DNA from: Ceriagrion tenellum
Taxonomy: Eukaryota; Arthropoda; Insecta; Odonata; Coenagrionidae
Assembly (NCBI GenBank): GCA_963169105.1
Contig: OY720641.1
Coordinates: forward strand, 79,187,496-79,251,495
Reading direction: 5' to 3'
DNA length: 64,000 nt
Below, one piece after another: positions 46,706 to 57,975 of this stretch. The notes beneath the pieces are model-generated. The model did no database searches and was not told where the DNA came from. It was given only the letters and a program-made list of their open reading frames with translations. The translations under genes and the position numbers were made by a program. Numbering within the stretch: the stretch's first letter is position 1; every line of letters starts with the position of its first letter.

Positions 46706-49499
46706 CTTAACCCTCTGCATTGCGCCGAATAAACTAAAAAGTAGAGCCGTCTCATACACTACCACAATGTGGATTCAGGCTTCTGCAATTTTATGGCTCA
46801 AATCTCCAACTGAATCCTAGGACAAATCGAGTGGAGCGCTGCTTACTGCGAGAATTTAATTAAACGGCCATTACTAAAATTAATAGCAACGACGGAGTGG
46901 ATTATTTACCTCGCTGAAAGGAGTACTACCGAAGTTCCTCCTGATAACTTAAGCTTAATCAATATAAGTGCAATCATCTTTATGCATGAAAGTCAATTAT
47001 TTATGTATGTTTACTCCATCATCATATTCGCACGACTGAAATAATTATCTTAACATTTAGGAATTATATATATGATGCCATTGGAAAGAAATTTTGCTAT
47101 TTTTGAGAGGTTTTAGGGACCCAAGGGTTCCATGGTGAGCTCTTTGGATGTTGCAACGTACGACTATGGCAGACTTGTACAGTGCTCTAAATATAAATTG
47201 TGTCTTGATGGGAGGGGAGTATTAAGACGTGTTTTGGATAGCATAAAACTTACCTCGGCTGCTCAGATACAAATTTTAGACTATTGAATACCCTGTAACA
47301 AACAGGTTTATCCCACAAAACTCGTGTAAAATACCCTTGCCCTTGGTTAGAAATTTCATAAATTCATTTTTATTTATTTCATAAATAAAGGCCTAGTAGA
47401 TTTATCAAAAACAAGATAAATCACTTACTTATGGTCCTTAGCCAGTTATCAGGATCAGTATTAGGTTATTATTTGCTGAGAATGTACATGCAGTTATTAT
47501 ATGTATTATCTTTCCAATATTTATGGCTTAAAAGAAAATATATACATTCAATACAGGTTGAGTGTAGAGAAATTTTAAACGACATAGGTATGAATACTTT
47601 GCGAAATATAAATGCAATTTTCTCAAAAGCTATCGGCCATTTATGCTTATAATCAGGTATATTCCTCATCAGGGGGTCATGTTTAATTGAAATCCGCCAC
47701 CAATCGACGAGGCATCGCAAATCAAAGCCAAGACAATACGTCGTTACCCAAGACATTTTGTCCTGACTGCCACTTGTCCTTAACCAATTTGGAAAAACTT
47801 ACCAAAATGGGTGCCAAAATCGATTCATTGCCGTAAACGGTATCCTATTTACGCCACTGAAGCCTTTTTTTGGTAGTTAAAATAAAAGCAGAAATAGAAC
47901 CGTTATTTACGGTTTAGTTGTATTGAATACATAAGATTATGGTAAAAACGCATACGTCGGTCTTACAAATGTTGAGCTCATTGATGTGAAATTCGATGGT
48001 TTGTGCTCGCAGGTGCGACTGCGCGTTTTTTATGCTGACGTTAGAAATATTTGAAATATCAAGTTTATCATTCAGTTTTTGCTAAAAAAAACAGATGTGG
48101 TTGTGAAGTTACACGTCCAAGAGATTGGCAGTGAGATGTCGTTTTTACACCAGGGTCTCAAATTGTACAGTGTAATCACCCGATCACAGTCATGTGCAAT
48201 TTTCTTTGCAATTGTTTAACGTTATAAGGAATACGAATAAACATGGCATTTCCAAAAAATGGATATTTTTTGAGAAGGCGTGCCCAGCACCATGGCTCAA
48301 TGGCTCGTTCTTTTTCTTAATCCGATATTCAATACAGTCACTCGCAAGTTTTGATGGTTAACTACTCAAACTCTGTATCTATATTCGCCAAGTAATTGTT
48401 TTCCGGTGTGAAAACTTTAATCTATGTCCTCCGATGAGTAACACTCTCCACTGTGCGACTAATATACGAAAGCCATACTTTCAGTTAACATTTATTTAAT
48501 GGAGATACTAATTTACATTTTGGTTTACGTTAAACGCTAATAATTTAACGGTCCAGAAAAACTGTCTCGATCTGAAATTTTTGAAGTTTTTCATCTCCTC
48601 GAGAAAAGAAAATTGGAGAAAATATGTCGAAGAAACATTTAAAATAACGGTTGCTTAATGAAATAAAGGTCAAAGTTTTAAACAGTGCGGAAATATGCTA
48701 CTTTTATTTTCTTACATAGATTTAAAACTGAATCTAGTGTTCGCACCCTACTGTTTTGAATTAAAAAATTAACTGAAGGAGATAGGAATACTTTAGAGAC
48801 ATCGAAATTGCATTGGTTTTATCTTTGAATGGCATGGGATTACCAGTAGTAAGGCGCGCGGCATTAAAAATAGTACTTTTCATCGAAAGTATGTAACATT
48901 TCCAATATTTTGGATGTGACATAACCTACAAAGAAAACGATGTCACTGATAAAATGAAAAATTTCCAGAGAATACTAGGAAAGAATGAAGGATCTCTAAA
49001 AGGTAAAATAAGCAGAGAAATTCAGAAAAAATATTTTTAATTGCTATATTTTCAATATATTTTGTAATTTATATAGTATTAGTCGTTCGCACCAAGTCAT
49101 CTGGATAAAAATGCTAACATGTTAAGAGAGATATAAAATGCTACAGTAGAAAAGGACTAAAGCAATGAGATAAATCGGAAACCAAATTTCTTAGATCAGT
49201 TACAGCCTGTACCAAAGCTGATAGGCTGAGAAATACGAACCTTTAAGAAGAGATGGGTTTTGAAAGTATTATGCAAAATATGAAGGTATCATGATCCCAA
49301 CAATTAGACATGTACTATTACAGCAAATTTAATGCCATTGTACTACATACTCAATGCAAGGGGGAAAAGCTCGACTTTATGGAGCAATAAAAAATTTTAT
49401 CTCAATGTGAAAACAAATATTTAACCATTGTCAGTGATTCCCGAACACCAATCGCCGTTATTATCGTTGTTGTTTAACTCACCAATTTTGTTAAAGCTC
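46706..49499. other. AT-rich non-coding stretch
   Basis: No recognisable coding, RNA or repeat signal. The overlapping frames at 47431-47756 lie on opposite strands and look fortuitous. Confidence 0.45.
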
Positions 49500-49755
49500 G
49501 TTCCTATCTAACCTTCACCCCTCCTCTGTTCTAAACCCTTCAGCCAGTGCAAAACAAACCTTCAACCCCCCTTCCCTCGCCCCTCCGATTACATCACCTT
49601 TTGTCATTCCATCCCCAACTTCCACAATTTTCTTACCTCCCCCCCAACCCTTTACAAAAGCATATATAAGCTTGCAATATGTGTGTATTTTTACCCCGAA
49701 AATGACATAGCTAATGTCGAAACTACGTCGGAAAATAAAATTACTTCTGTGGACA
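49500..49755 (+). repeat. Penelope-like element 3' terminal fragment
   Basis: A C/T-rich segment (49510-49650) is followed by CCCCGAAAATGACATAGCTA, ATGTCGAAACTACGTCGG and AAAATAAAATTACTTC. The order (pyrimidine-rich stretch, a GAxxATGxC word, a CGAAAC...GTCGG word, then AATAAAA) is the usual 3' non-coding end of Penelope-like elements. The fragment at 9590-9880 has the same order. No coding part of the element remains upstream. The antisense 107-codon frame at 49515-49838 is a shadow. The assignment is based on remembered layout. Confidence 0.45.
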
Positions 49756-52700
49756 AAAGTGAACAAAAACCGTTTAATTTTTGAGATCATGTTATCTGTT
49801 GTGCATTTCCACAAAATGTCGACGTACACTCTAAACATAAAATATGAAGGATAGAAATAAAATGGAAAGAAGATGTAATGCGGATACTAAATAATATAAT
49901 TCCAAATCTATGATATAGTAGATGAGGAAACCCGCTATTTTTGTTGGACGTTAATAATTCAGAGAAGTTGTTTAAGAAAAATATTTTTTCCTTGTTTGCC
50001 TTCTAAGATTTTGTCTTTATCCTGATATAATAGCGAATTCAAGCGTTGTAAAACTTTCAGCGGCTATATTTGACGATTTATTATCTTCTTTAAAGTAAAT
50101 TCATGGTGGGTACTTACCAAGTCGAACGTAACATAATATCCATCTAATATAATGTTTTTTCCTTTGCTCCGTGAGGGAATTAATAATGTTTGGCCTTCTG
50201 TTAGAATACAGATGAAGTTTGATTTTGGTGGTCACGTGTGTGTAGCTTGGAGGAAATAGGAGAAACAAAGGAGTAAAAGTAACGCGTAACGTCATGCTCA
50301 GCATTTGGAGGACATAAAAAAATAGTCATCTCAGCTACAGTGAGGGAGAATGTGGGACAACGTTGGCGGGACAGATTGAGAGATTTCCAAGGGAACGTGT
50401 GGAAAAATCTTCGTATTCAGGGTTGAAGATTTTTTCCCCGACCGAATGCTTCGCTGCTCAAGGGATGTAAAGGTGAGAGATTATGTAATCTATGGCCGCG
50501 GCCCGTTCCGAGTTCCCGCGAAGATGGGCAACTTCGGTGTCGCACGGTCGGGAGAGTTATGAGGCGGCATTCAGGCAGTGTGATGTGTTCGACAGGACGC
50601 CGGAGAGATGGGGCCGAAGAGAGAAGGAGTGTTGGAGGTACGGGTGCAGCATCTCGTTGTCACCGCACCCCGTTCGGGAACCGAGGCGGCCGATCTTTTA
50701 ACGGGAAGATGCGGTTGGAAAAGCCAACTGCGACGAAGCAGGAGTTTGGCAATTTACGACGGCAAGTTCGACGGCGAAGCTTGAGTTCTTCCTTTCATCC
50801 CACCACCCGACTCCTAGCTTCTCTGGAGATTGTTGCGTTCACTTTGTGTGTCACGTGGAAGGGGAGAGGTGAGGCGGGAAGGTAGAATTCAGCTTTGTGT
50901 GGGTGCACGCTCCACAAACATGTTGATTTTGATGCGAAAGGCTTTCAATGTGTGTGTGTGAGCTTTTGGCGGGTTTGGAATTGAGATTCGAGTCTGCGGC
51001 TTTGTCACTTCCAGTCCGTTGAGGGAGAGGAAGGAGAGGAGGCCTTGTGAAGCGTACGAGATCTGGCAGGAGGGAGAGTAAAGGTTTTTGGGGTTCGTGA
51101 TTCATAAAGGACTCCGTCCTCTTACCCTTATGAGTTCGTGCTTTTAGTAGATGCGTGTCGCATCTCGGTGTGGCACGCCTCCTTGTCACTAACTGGGTCG
51201 CGAGTCTGCTCGTAACATGCATTGCCCTCTAGGAGAGTGAGGTGCGAGCTTGATTACCCTGACAATGTACTCGAAACTCTTTCTTATCGCCTCGTCCACA
51301 TTTAAGCGCGTGTTTATGATTTTATTGTTTCTCATCTCTCTGCAAAAAGAATGGTGTAACTTTTTTCCTTAGTCATTGCTCGTAATTATCTAAATCACTG
51401 CTGGTGTTGATGCCATATTCTTATATGCAACTCAGTCGAGTAAGTCTATTGCCCTTGGAGCGTATATTAAAACATCATGATTTAATTTTTAAGCATTTCA
51501 TACCCACGTTTAATTGAATACATTGAATACCGTGGAATAATTAATCATACTTTAATTTTTAAAAATTAGTCATGATTAATGATTGAATTTTTAATGGTAT
51601 ATATGTAAATATTTTAATCCTTTGCGTGTCCTCTCATCGTATTTTCGACAATGAACGTGGTGCATGCTCATTTTAATATATCTCTCTGTATCTTTTATAA
51701 CGTAATGCATAATATTCTCCCTCTCTCTTTTGATCTTCACCATGACCATTTCCATTTAAGTTAATGAAAAGACAAGTCAGCAGACAAAAAATTGCGTACT
51801 CAATTAGTTTCTATTATATTTCTTTATTGCACACGAAGACTCTCATTTTAATGACGCCACTATTCTGGTCTGGAGGATTAAATAAGAAAGCCATTTGGAT
51901 TTACTTATGACTAGGAGCTTTTACAGGGAGTATTCAAGTATTTATATCCTTATTCAGGGATATGGTTTAAAGCGGGGTAAATCCCTACACCTGATGATAC
52001 GTGGAGAACAATTACAAAGTACAGTACCACCAGTACAGTCACCAGAAGTTAGTGTCGATTTCGGGTTTCTCATTATTCTTTCACCTAATTCCCACCGTTC
52101 CACTTCCGTCCCGTCGTTAACGGTGCAAATGGTTTCATCTGTCCGTCATCTAACCAAAAATCTCACTTAGCAAACTCGGCTGCAGAGTAAAGTTAAGGGA
52201 CAAATTTTCTGACTGAAGGTAAATAGCGTACTCGGAGCATGCTACATAAAGTCACTTTGAGGCACCTAGCTCAGTAGAAATCCTATGTGAAGGAATCTAT
52301 AAGTGTAGCATTAGTGAAAAGGCGCCGAAACATTTTGAAATACTTTTATTTGAGATTTCTTTAAGCTACATGTTTTACCCAGCTATTGCCTGGAATGCTT
52401 TTTTAAGGATCTCAGATCGCCATTCTTGTATTCTAAATGAAGTTTTTATTGCGCGACTGTCTCCTTACTAGACATTACCTCGGCTCCTCTCCGAAAGAGA
52501 ATCAATGGGTGATTCTTTTTAAGTCTCAATGCTATCTCGCTTCATCCCGGCTTATTTCTGGTGTTCTATCCATTTCACAGTGTCGTCCAAATCCTACTAC
52601 AAATTCGGGCAGATCGGCTAATGTTGCGTCCTGTTTTCACTGATCTCACTGGCCTCGGAAGCCAGACCTCTCCAACTGAGTGTTTTTATCAATTTTATCT

Positions 52701-54750
52701 TGCAAAAACTATAGCTAAAAGCTTTCCGTGTTGTCTGGTAATCTCAGCTGAAACATTTTTTATTGAAAACGTCTCCATTAATTAGGTATAGATCTTTTGT
52801 GGAACATGAGTTTTTATTATAGTGAGGGAAGTTACCATATTTATTTAACTGTTTCTTGTCACTATGATGAAGATTTCAAATTAAGCAATTAATTATACAT
52901 GGTAATAGTTGTATTAGTCTTCCCTAAATTTTTAGAGGGTTAGCAAATATCCTGAAGTTACCTCGGGCACTAGTATATTACAGCTAAATCATTTAATAAA
53001 GGATTTTAAGATGTACCCTAACGCCTTGACTGCAATTGCCGTGATTTAGTACTGGGGATACAGTGGTCTTACAGTGTTGCATCGTAGAATTTGAATCATC
53101 CTACGAGAACTAAGCGCATCTTTTTTCAAGAAGGACCCTGGGTGCTACTTCGGACATCAGCTAACGATTTATGTCTTTCATTAAATTGAGGTTATAAATT
53201 TTAAAGTTTTGGTCTAACTAAGGAAATGCAAGGGACAACTGAATGATGGTAAACTTCCAAAATGACCAGTAGTTATAGTTTTCGGATTCTTATAAAATAA
53301 TCATGCAGAAGAATCGAAGCTAATGGATTGATGGATATGATCCTTTTCAAGTAAATATTGGAGAGAGTTTTGTGGATAAATACCATTCAGTCGCGGTTGG
53401 GAACGTATTTAGAACGAAGCTTGGATGTGAAGTGGTTCAGATAATATTAGTTCATCTTGAAAGCTATCTAAGATGAAGAGAGAGCTAAATGGTATCCTAA
53501 GGAATTGCCTTAAAATCTGTTTAATGACAAAAGATGATTCCGCTAAGCAGCATGTTCGAATTTATGTCCGTAGAATCTTTAGAATGTTGGGAAGAAGTAA
53601 CATATGTTCCGATACGTTTTTTAATATGACACCTCTGTAGCAAAAATTAAAAGATTCTCCAATAGCCGTAAAAATGGCACCACTCGTCAAACATGCTACC
53701 ACACAACACTCACTGGGTTGGTTTGCGGGAAAAGGGGATTCCACAGCAGGGACCAACCACAGCCTCTCTACCAGAATAACCTCCTGTGATGGTTTACGGG
53801 AATGTAACTTCCTCGCCAGTGATCACCACAGACACACACACTCAACCCAGTTGGGATCCTTTTCGAGGGCTAATGGGATGTTTGGATTGGATTAATTTCG
53901 AGGGCTAATGGATTGTTAGCTGACGACTGTCAGTATGAATATTTTTCTCTTTTTACGTTCCACATCATTAAGAACGGACGAATGATTTCATCCAATACTA
54001 CAGCGAGATTTAAAAGTCTTGTTATCATCACGAAAAATCAGAACTTTTTTATTTTTCAACATAAATGCATGAAACAAAGATGAAAATGTCAATTTGAAAT
54101 GAACATTTGTAGCGTTAACAAATAAAATTTATGTATTTAGTGGCATTTTTATCTTTGTTTAATGTATCAATGTTGAAAAAAGAGTTCAGATTTTCCGTAA
54201 TCATGACAAGATTTTTGAATCACCCTGTATTGTATGATTAATTTTTTTATGCATGTTTGGATTTTTTCTCGAAAACGACTCTAAAGATTTTGAAAAAATA
54301 TTGATATATATTAAATTCGAACGGGAAAAATGATAAAGAAAGTTCTTGTACTTGGGAAAATTATTTTATGTAAAATCAATTAATTTTTGAAAGTCAAATT
54401 TTTAACATTGGCCGTATCGGTTACCATCTTGGCAATGATCCAAAAATAGAAGTAAAGAAAAAGCAGATGCAACAATATAAACGGAATAGCTGTAGTTTGT
54501 TAATATAGATTGGAAAGTTACATTAAGTAATGTATTTATTTAGAGCTGTGATACAGCTGTACTAAATATTTCCTTTCCTTCCTCCGGAAATAACTGGATT
54601 ACAACTACAGCAGGCAATCTCGGGAACAAGCAGAAGATGAGCGTCTTTTTTCACTAGATTCTAACGAATCCGCCCAGATGCTCTATGCAAAGTCATCAGA
54701 TTTCCTGTAAAATCAGCGTTTGGTATGAGTATACATAAGGCACAACGCTA
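49756..54750. other. Non-coding stretch with a CpG-rich islet at 50.47-50.80 kb
   Basis: 50470-50800 is dense in CpG (ATGGCCGCGGCCCGTTCCG, CGGAGAGATGGGGCCGAAG, GAGGCGGCCGATC) and holds two overlapping plus-strand frames (50492-50701 and 50559-50885). No domain is visible. It may be a promoter or first exon. A 17-bp segment TTTCGAGGGCTAATGG occurs twice at 53863 and 53896. The rest is AT-rich without recognisable features. Confidence 0.4.
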
Positions 54751-54752
54751 GG

Positions 54753-54949
54753 CATTTGAATTGCCATACATGTTATTTACATACTAACGGCAATGTTTAT
54801 GCTACACATTTTCCGGAGTCAGAAGGCGCGATTCTTTCACTACCAGAAAATCCTCGCCATACAATCGCCGTAGAATTAAATAATTTCAAACATGTAAAAA
54901 ATATAACGCCAGTGAATAATGGCAGTACAATAATAGAATATTGTTAGTT
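54753..54949 (+). other. Candidate exon 1 of an unrecognised gene or pseudogene
   Basis: The open segment reads LNCHTCYLHTNGNVYATHF, AILSLPENPRHTIAVELN and NITPVNNGSTIIEYC, ending in TAG. Its composition is protein-like, with mixed polar and hydrophobic residues. It is preceded by CTAG (a weak acceptor) and ends at TTGTTAGT, which could be either a stop or a donor. I do not recognise the family. It may belong with the two open segments downstream on the same strand. Confidence 0.25.
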
Positions 54950-55572
54950 CTGATGGCACAGAAGATTTCAATATTTAATTTCTATTCAATCTAATAGGAT
55001 TTATTTTCTCCATTTGTATTTTTTTAAATGCAGTATTCATGATTGTTTCATTCTTTCACCTGGCACTTGCAGTATAAACAAGACATTTAACTTCCAATTG
55101 CTTGTATCCAGGGCCTTTATTCTCAGCATTATAGCCATAATAACGAAGAGAAAATATGACCCCGTTTCGAGGAATGAAGAGTAAGCAGGAAAAGTTGAAA
55201 ATGTTTGCCAAAATTCTGGGAATATGCTGAGAAAACACGTACATGATTCAGCGCCATTAGTATGCTCACTTGTGGTATGCTACTGTTTTCCAGTTTAGTG
55301 CCGCTTGGGTGTATCATAAGTGTGTATTCAACCTCATATGCTACGCTTGATTTCACCTGGTACTTGCAGTATAAATTTTCTTTGATTAACGCTTATTTAA
55401 ATGGCAGGGTATTCCCGCGTTAGTCAGTGAATGGGTACCCACGTATAAAAGTTGTGAAAAACACTCGGTTTAAATGAATAATCTTTTCTTCGCCGCTTAT
55501 AATCTTGGGTTCTACTCTTATAAAATCGTCTAAGTGCAATAGAGAGCCATATAGCTCAGAATGTGGCCTTCA

Positions 55573-55763
55573 GCACAGATTGAAAAAACAACGTATTTGT
55601 GTGCATGCTCTTTTGGCTGTTTAGGTAAAGCATTTGCTTTAATTGAAGTAGGGGGACAGAAACATACTAGAATTCATTCTTTAACTTGGACAAGTGATTC
55701 AATGCGCCTTAAATCTGCCGATGGAATAGTTTATGAGTTTGAAAATGAAAATGTGTCCTCTGT
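55573..55763 (+). other. Candidate exon 2 of an unrecognised gene or pseudogene
   Basis: The frame reads IEKTTYLCACSFGCLGKAFA, LIEVGGQKHTRIHSLTWTSD and SADGIVYEFENENVSS. It is followed by GTGAGT, a consensus splice donor at 55764, and preceded by TTCAG and CACAG acceptors. The cysteine cluster CACSFGC stands out. From the donor at 55764 (phase 2), an AG at 56068-56069 keeps the next open segment in frame; the stronger acceptor at 56040-56041 does not. The function is unknown. Confidence 0.3.
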
Positions 55764-56041
55764 GTGAGTACGTTGCAAATACCGCAAATGGAAAACATGG
55801 CGTTAATAGTTGGATAGACTAACCAAAAGTCTCCATATTAGGTATTCAAAGATCAGCCATGATCAACGATCTACAGCCATGTTTCTGGAAAGAAGTCACT
55901 GTAACAGAATTTTACGATTATAATCAGATTTTAAATTGCAGCTGGTGCTAATAATGCCTATATCGATCATTCTAATGAAATGTGGAAATCATCGTTTTAT
56001 CCGTTCTATAGAGCTACAATGAGCCTAAACTAATTTTTTAG

Positions 56042-56204
56042 TGCTATCGGACGATACACGAATTTCAAGTACACACGATTCAAATGCACATGCAAAATGT
56101 GCAGAAATTGATAAAGCTGTTTCAATTATCTATGTATCGGATATGAAAAATAGCTATTTCGGCCATTTATGTAAGCCAGCAGCAAATTACGTGATGGACG
56201 GATA
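56042..56204 (+). other. Candidate exon 3, cut by a LINE insertion
   Basis: Preceded by CTAATTTTTTAG, a fair polypyrimidine-AG acceptor. It reads LSDDTRISSTHDSNAHAKCA, EIDKAVSIIYVSDMKNSYF and GHLCKPAANYVMDG. Homology to the minus-strand LINE starts near 56205, so the LINE appears to have inserted into or just beyond the segment. The family is unrecognised. A processed gene remnant or an old viral insertion cannot be excluded. Confidence 0.25.
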
Positions 56205-57195
56205 CTCCTACTCTTACTCTCAGGGCCATTTATATCCAGGTTGATATTTAGCCGCACCAACATATCCCCTCCATCTCTTTCGGTCCATTGCATCCTCCTC
56301 TGTAGCTCCAACCCTCTCCAAATCTAACTTTACCTACTTGGTTCCACCATCTTTGTCGTGGTCTTCCCCGGGGTCGTCTGCCTTCTGGGTCTCATCTCAT
56401 AACCTCCTTGATCACCCATCCATCCTCTTTTCTTAGCAGATGTCCTTCCCATCTCATTCTTCTGCATTTGATCTCACTTATGATTTGATCTCATTCTTGT
56501 AAAGGTCCCTTATTTCCTTATTGTACTTTCTTCTCCTCCTTCCTCGTTCATTTGTAAGCCCGTAGATCTTTCTTAACATCTTGTTTTCAAATTCAATCAA
56601 TTTTTTCTCTTCTCTCTTATTAAGTTTCTACGTTTCGGATCCATAGAGCTGTACTGGGCAGATTATTGTTTTGTACAGTCTAATTTATGTATTATTTGAC
56701 AGGGATTTCAAAGCTAGAAGTCTGTGGCATGCATGTGAGCATCTATTGGCTAGATTTAATCTGTTTTGTATCTGTAATTCTTCTGTATTGTCATTTGATA
56801 GAATGACTCCTAAGTATTTAAAATAGTCTACTTTTTCGTATTCGTGCACTTCTATGTGTAGGGAACCAATATTTTTCTTTGGCACTCTTGAGAAATGCAT
56901 ATACTGTGTTTTCTAGTCTTTTATCTTTAATCTTATATCGGCCGTTTCTTCCTTAAATATTTTGGTTAGCCTTGTCACTTTTTCTAAACTTTCTGCGAAA
57001 ATTGCAACGTCATCTGCGAACGCTGAAATGTTTATTTTGGTTCCAATTCTGATGCCAAGGTCCATCTCTGCTGCTTTTTCTAGCGCTTCTTCTGCTGCAA
57101 TATTAAATAGGATTCCGTCCGGATTAAGTAGCCGGTCTCTCTGCCTAACACCAGAATTTATTTCAAAATTCGAGTGAATGATTGACAGATGGCTT
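56205..57195 (-). pseudogene. Non-LTR retrotransposon, RT palm to C-terminus, with in-frame stops
   Basis: The minus strand reads FEINSGVRQRDRLLNPDGIL (RT block 4), ISAFADDVAIFAESLEKVT (catalytic FADD box), and LKIKD followed by TAG and YMHFSRVPKKN. Then come YFKYLGVILSNDNTEELQIQ, ALKSLSNNT-stop-IRLYKTII, VQLYGSET-stop-KLNKREEKKL, and ENKMLRKIYGLTNERGRR. All this is in one frame with three stops, two of them at positions normally sense. Further 3', RPRQRWWNQV is still recognisable. The end, near 56205, shows GAGTA-like repeats (GAGAGTAAGAGTAGGAGTAT). The copy is 5'-truncated at about 57195. It belongs to the RTE-like LYGSETW group. Confidence 0.85.
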
Positions 57196-57196
57196 A

Positions 57197-57322
57197 TTTT
57201 ATTTAGGGAACACATCTTTCAAAAAGCACACACCGACAAAACACGCTAAGTACGGCATTAAGGATTGGTTGATACGTGATTCAGAAACAAAATACCCAAA
57301 TCAAGGCACTTATGCAGTGTTG
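57197..57322 (+). pseudogene. piggyBac-like transposase scrap
   Basis: LGNTSFKKHTPTKHAKYGIK followed by DWLIRDSETKYPNQGTYAV aligns by eye with the piggyBac transposase block (F)(K/R)GR.SFKQYMP.KP.KYGIK.W..CDS.T.Y. That block lies just upstream of the second catalytic Asp. Only about 40 codons survive, between the LINE 5' end at 57195 and the SINE palindrome at 57323. The name rests on remembered motif order. Confidence 0.45.
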
Positions 57323-57510
57323 AGTGAAATTCGCAGTGGAAATATCATTCGCCTGGACTGGGAATCGAATTCTGATCCCTCGATCCCTCGGGTTCGATTC
57401 CCAGTCCAGGCGAATGAGTTTTCCACGGTAAATTTCGCACAATTGTGTGATTACTAGCGGGTGACTCCGTTAAAGTTATTGCGCGGCTAGTTCCGTGGTT
57501 CTATGAGAAA
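57323..57510. repeat. SINE-beta palindrome: two oppositely oriented tRNA 3' halves
   Basis: CATTCGCCTGGACTGGGAAT-CGAA (57346-57369) and its exact complement (57393-57416) form a 24-bp perfect inverted repeat around a 23-base loop. Each arm is the T-arm and acceptor 3' half of the beta SINE (GGTTCGATTCCCAGTCCAGG). Imperfect pairing extends to about 57323 and 57440 through the GAAATTCGCAGTGG and CCACGGTAAATTTCGC tails. The plus-strand side continues into TAAAGTTATTGCGCGGCTAG, TTCCGTGGTTCT, matching 28405-28490. No complete tRNA body is present. Confidence 0.75.
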
Positions 57511-57800
57511 ATTATTGAGTGGATTAAGTTGTGATGTAAGAGAATAAACCGAGGAGAGAGAGTGTAGTGAAGCAGCATGCCGCTCCTTACAATAATAGTG
57601 GACGAAATATTAATGTGAATAATGTTTTCACGAGGTGGCATTACCAAAACTGGGCTTTGTTGGAATTTAACTCAACTGCCGAAACAGTGAGAAAAAATAA
57701 TTCGTACATTCCAACAGCTATGGGTATTTAAAAACTAAATATAAAAATATTGAACTATTTTTCGATTTCCAGATTAAAGAAAACTTTTCCGTAACAGTCA

Positions 57801-57975
57801 AACTGGAAATAATCTTTAATTTTTTATGTAGGATGCACTTAGATATAGTGGAGGCAACGACGCGAAAAAAAGAACTGGAAATAATCCTGGACAATTCCAA
57901 AACTGGAAATAATCTTTAATTTTTTATGTAGGATTCACTTAGATATAGTGGAGGCAACGACGCGAAAAAAAAGAA
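57801..57975. repeat. Direct duplication with a period of exactly 100 bp
   Basis: AACTGGAAATAATCTTTAAT at 57801 and 57901 begins two 73-bp copies that differ by one substitution (GGATGCAC against GGATTCAC) and one A in the final homopolymer. A shorter piece of the same start (AACTGGAAATAATCCTGG) lies between them at about 57876. The near-identity indicates a recent tandem duplication. Confidence 0.85.
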
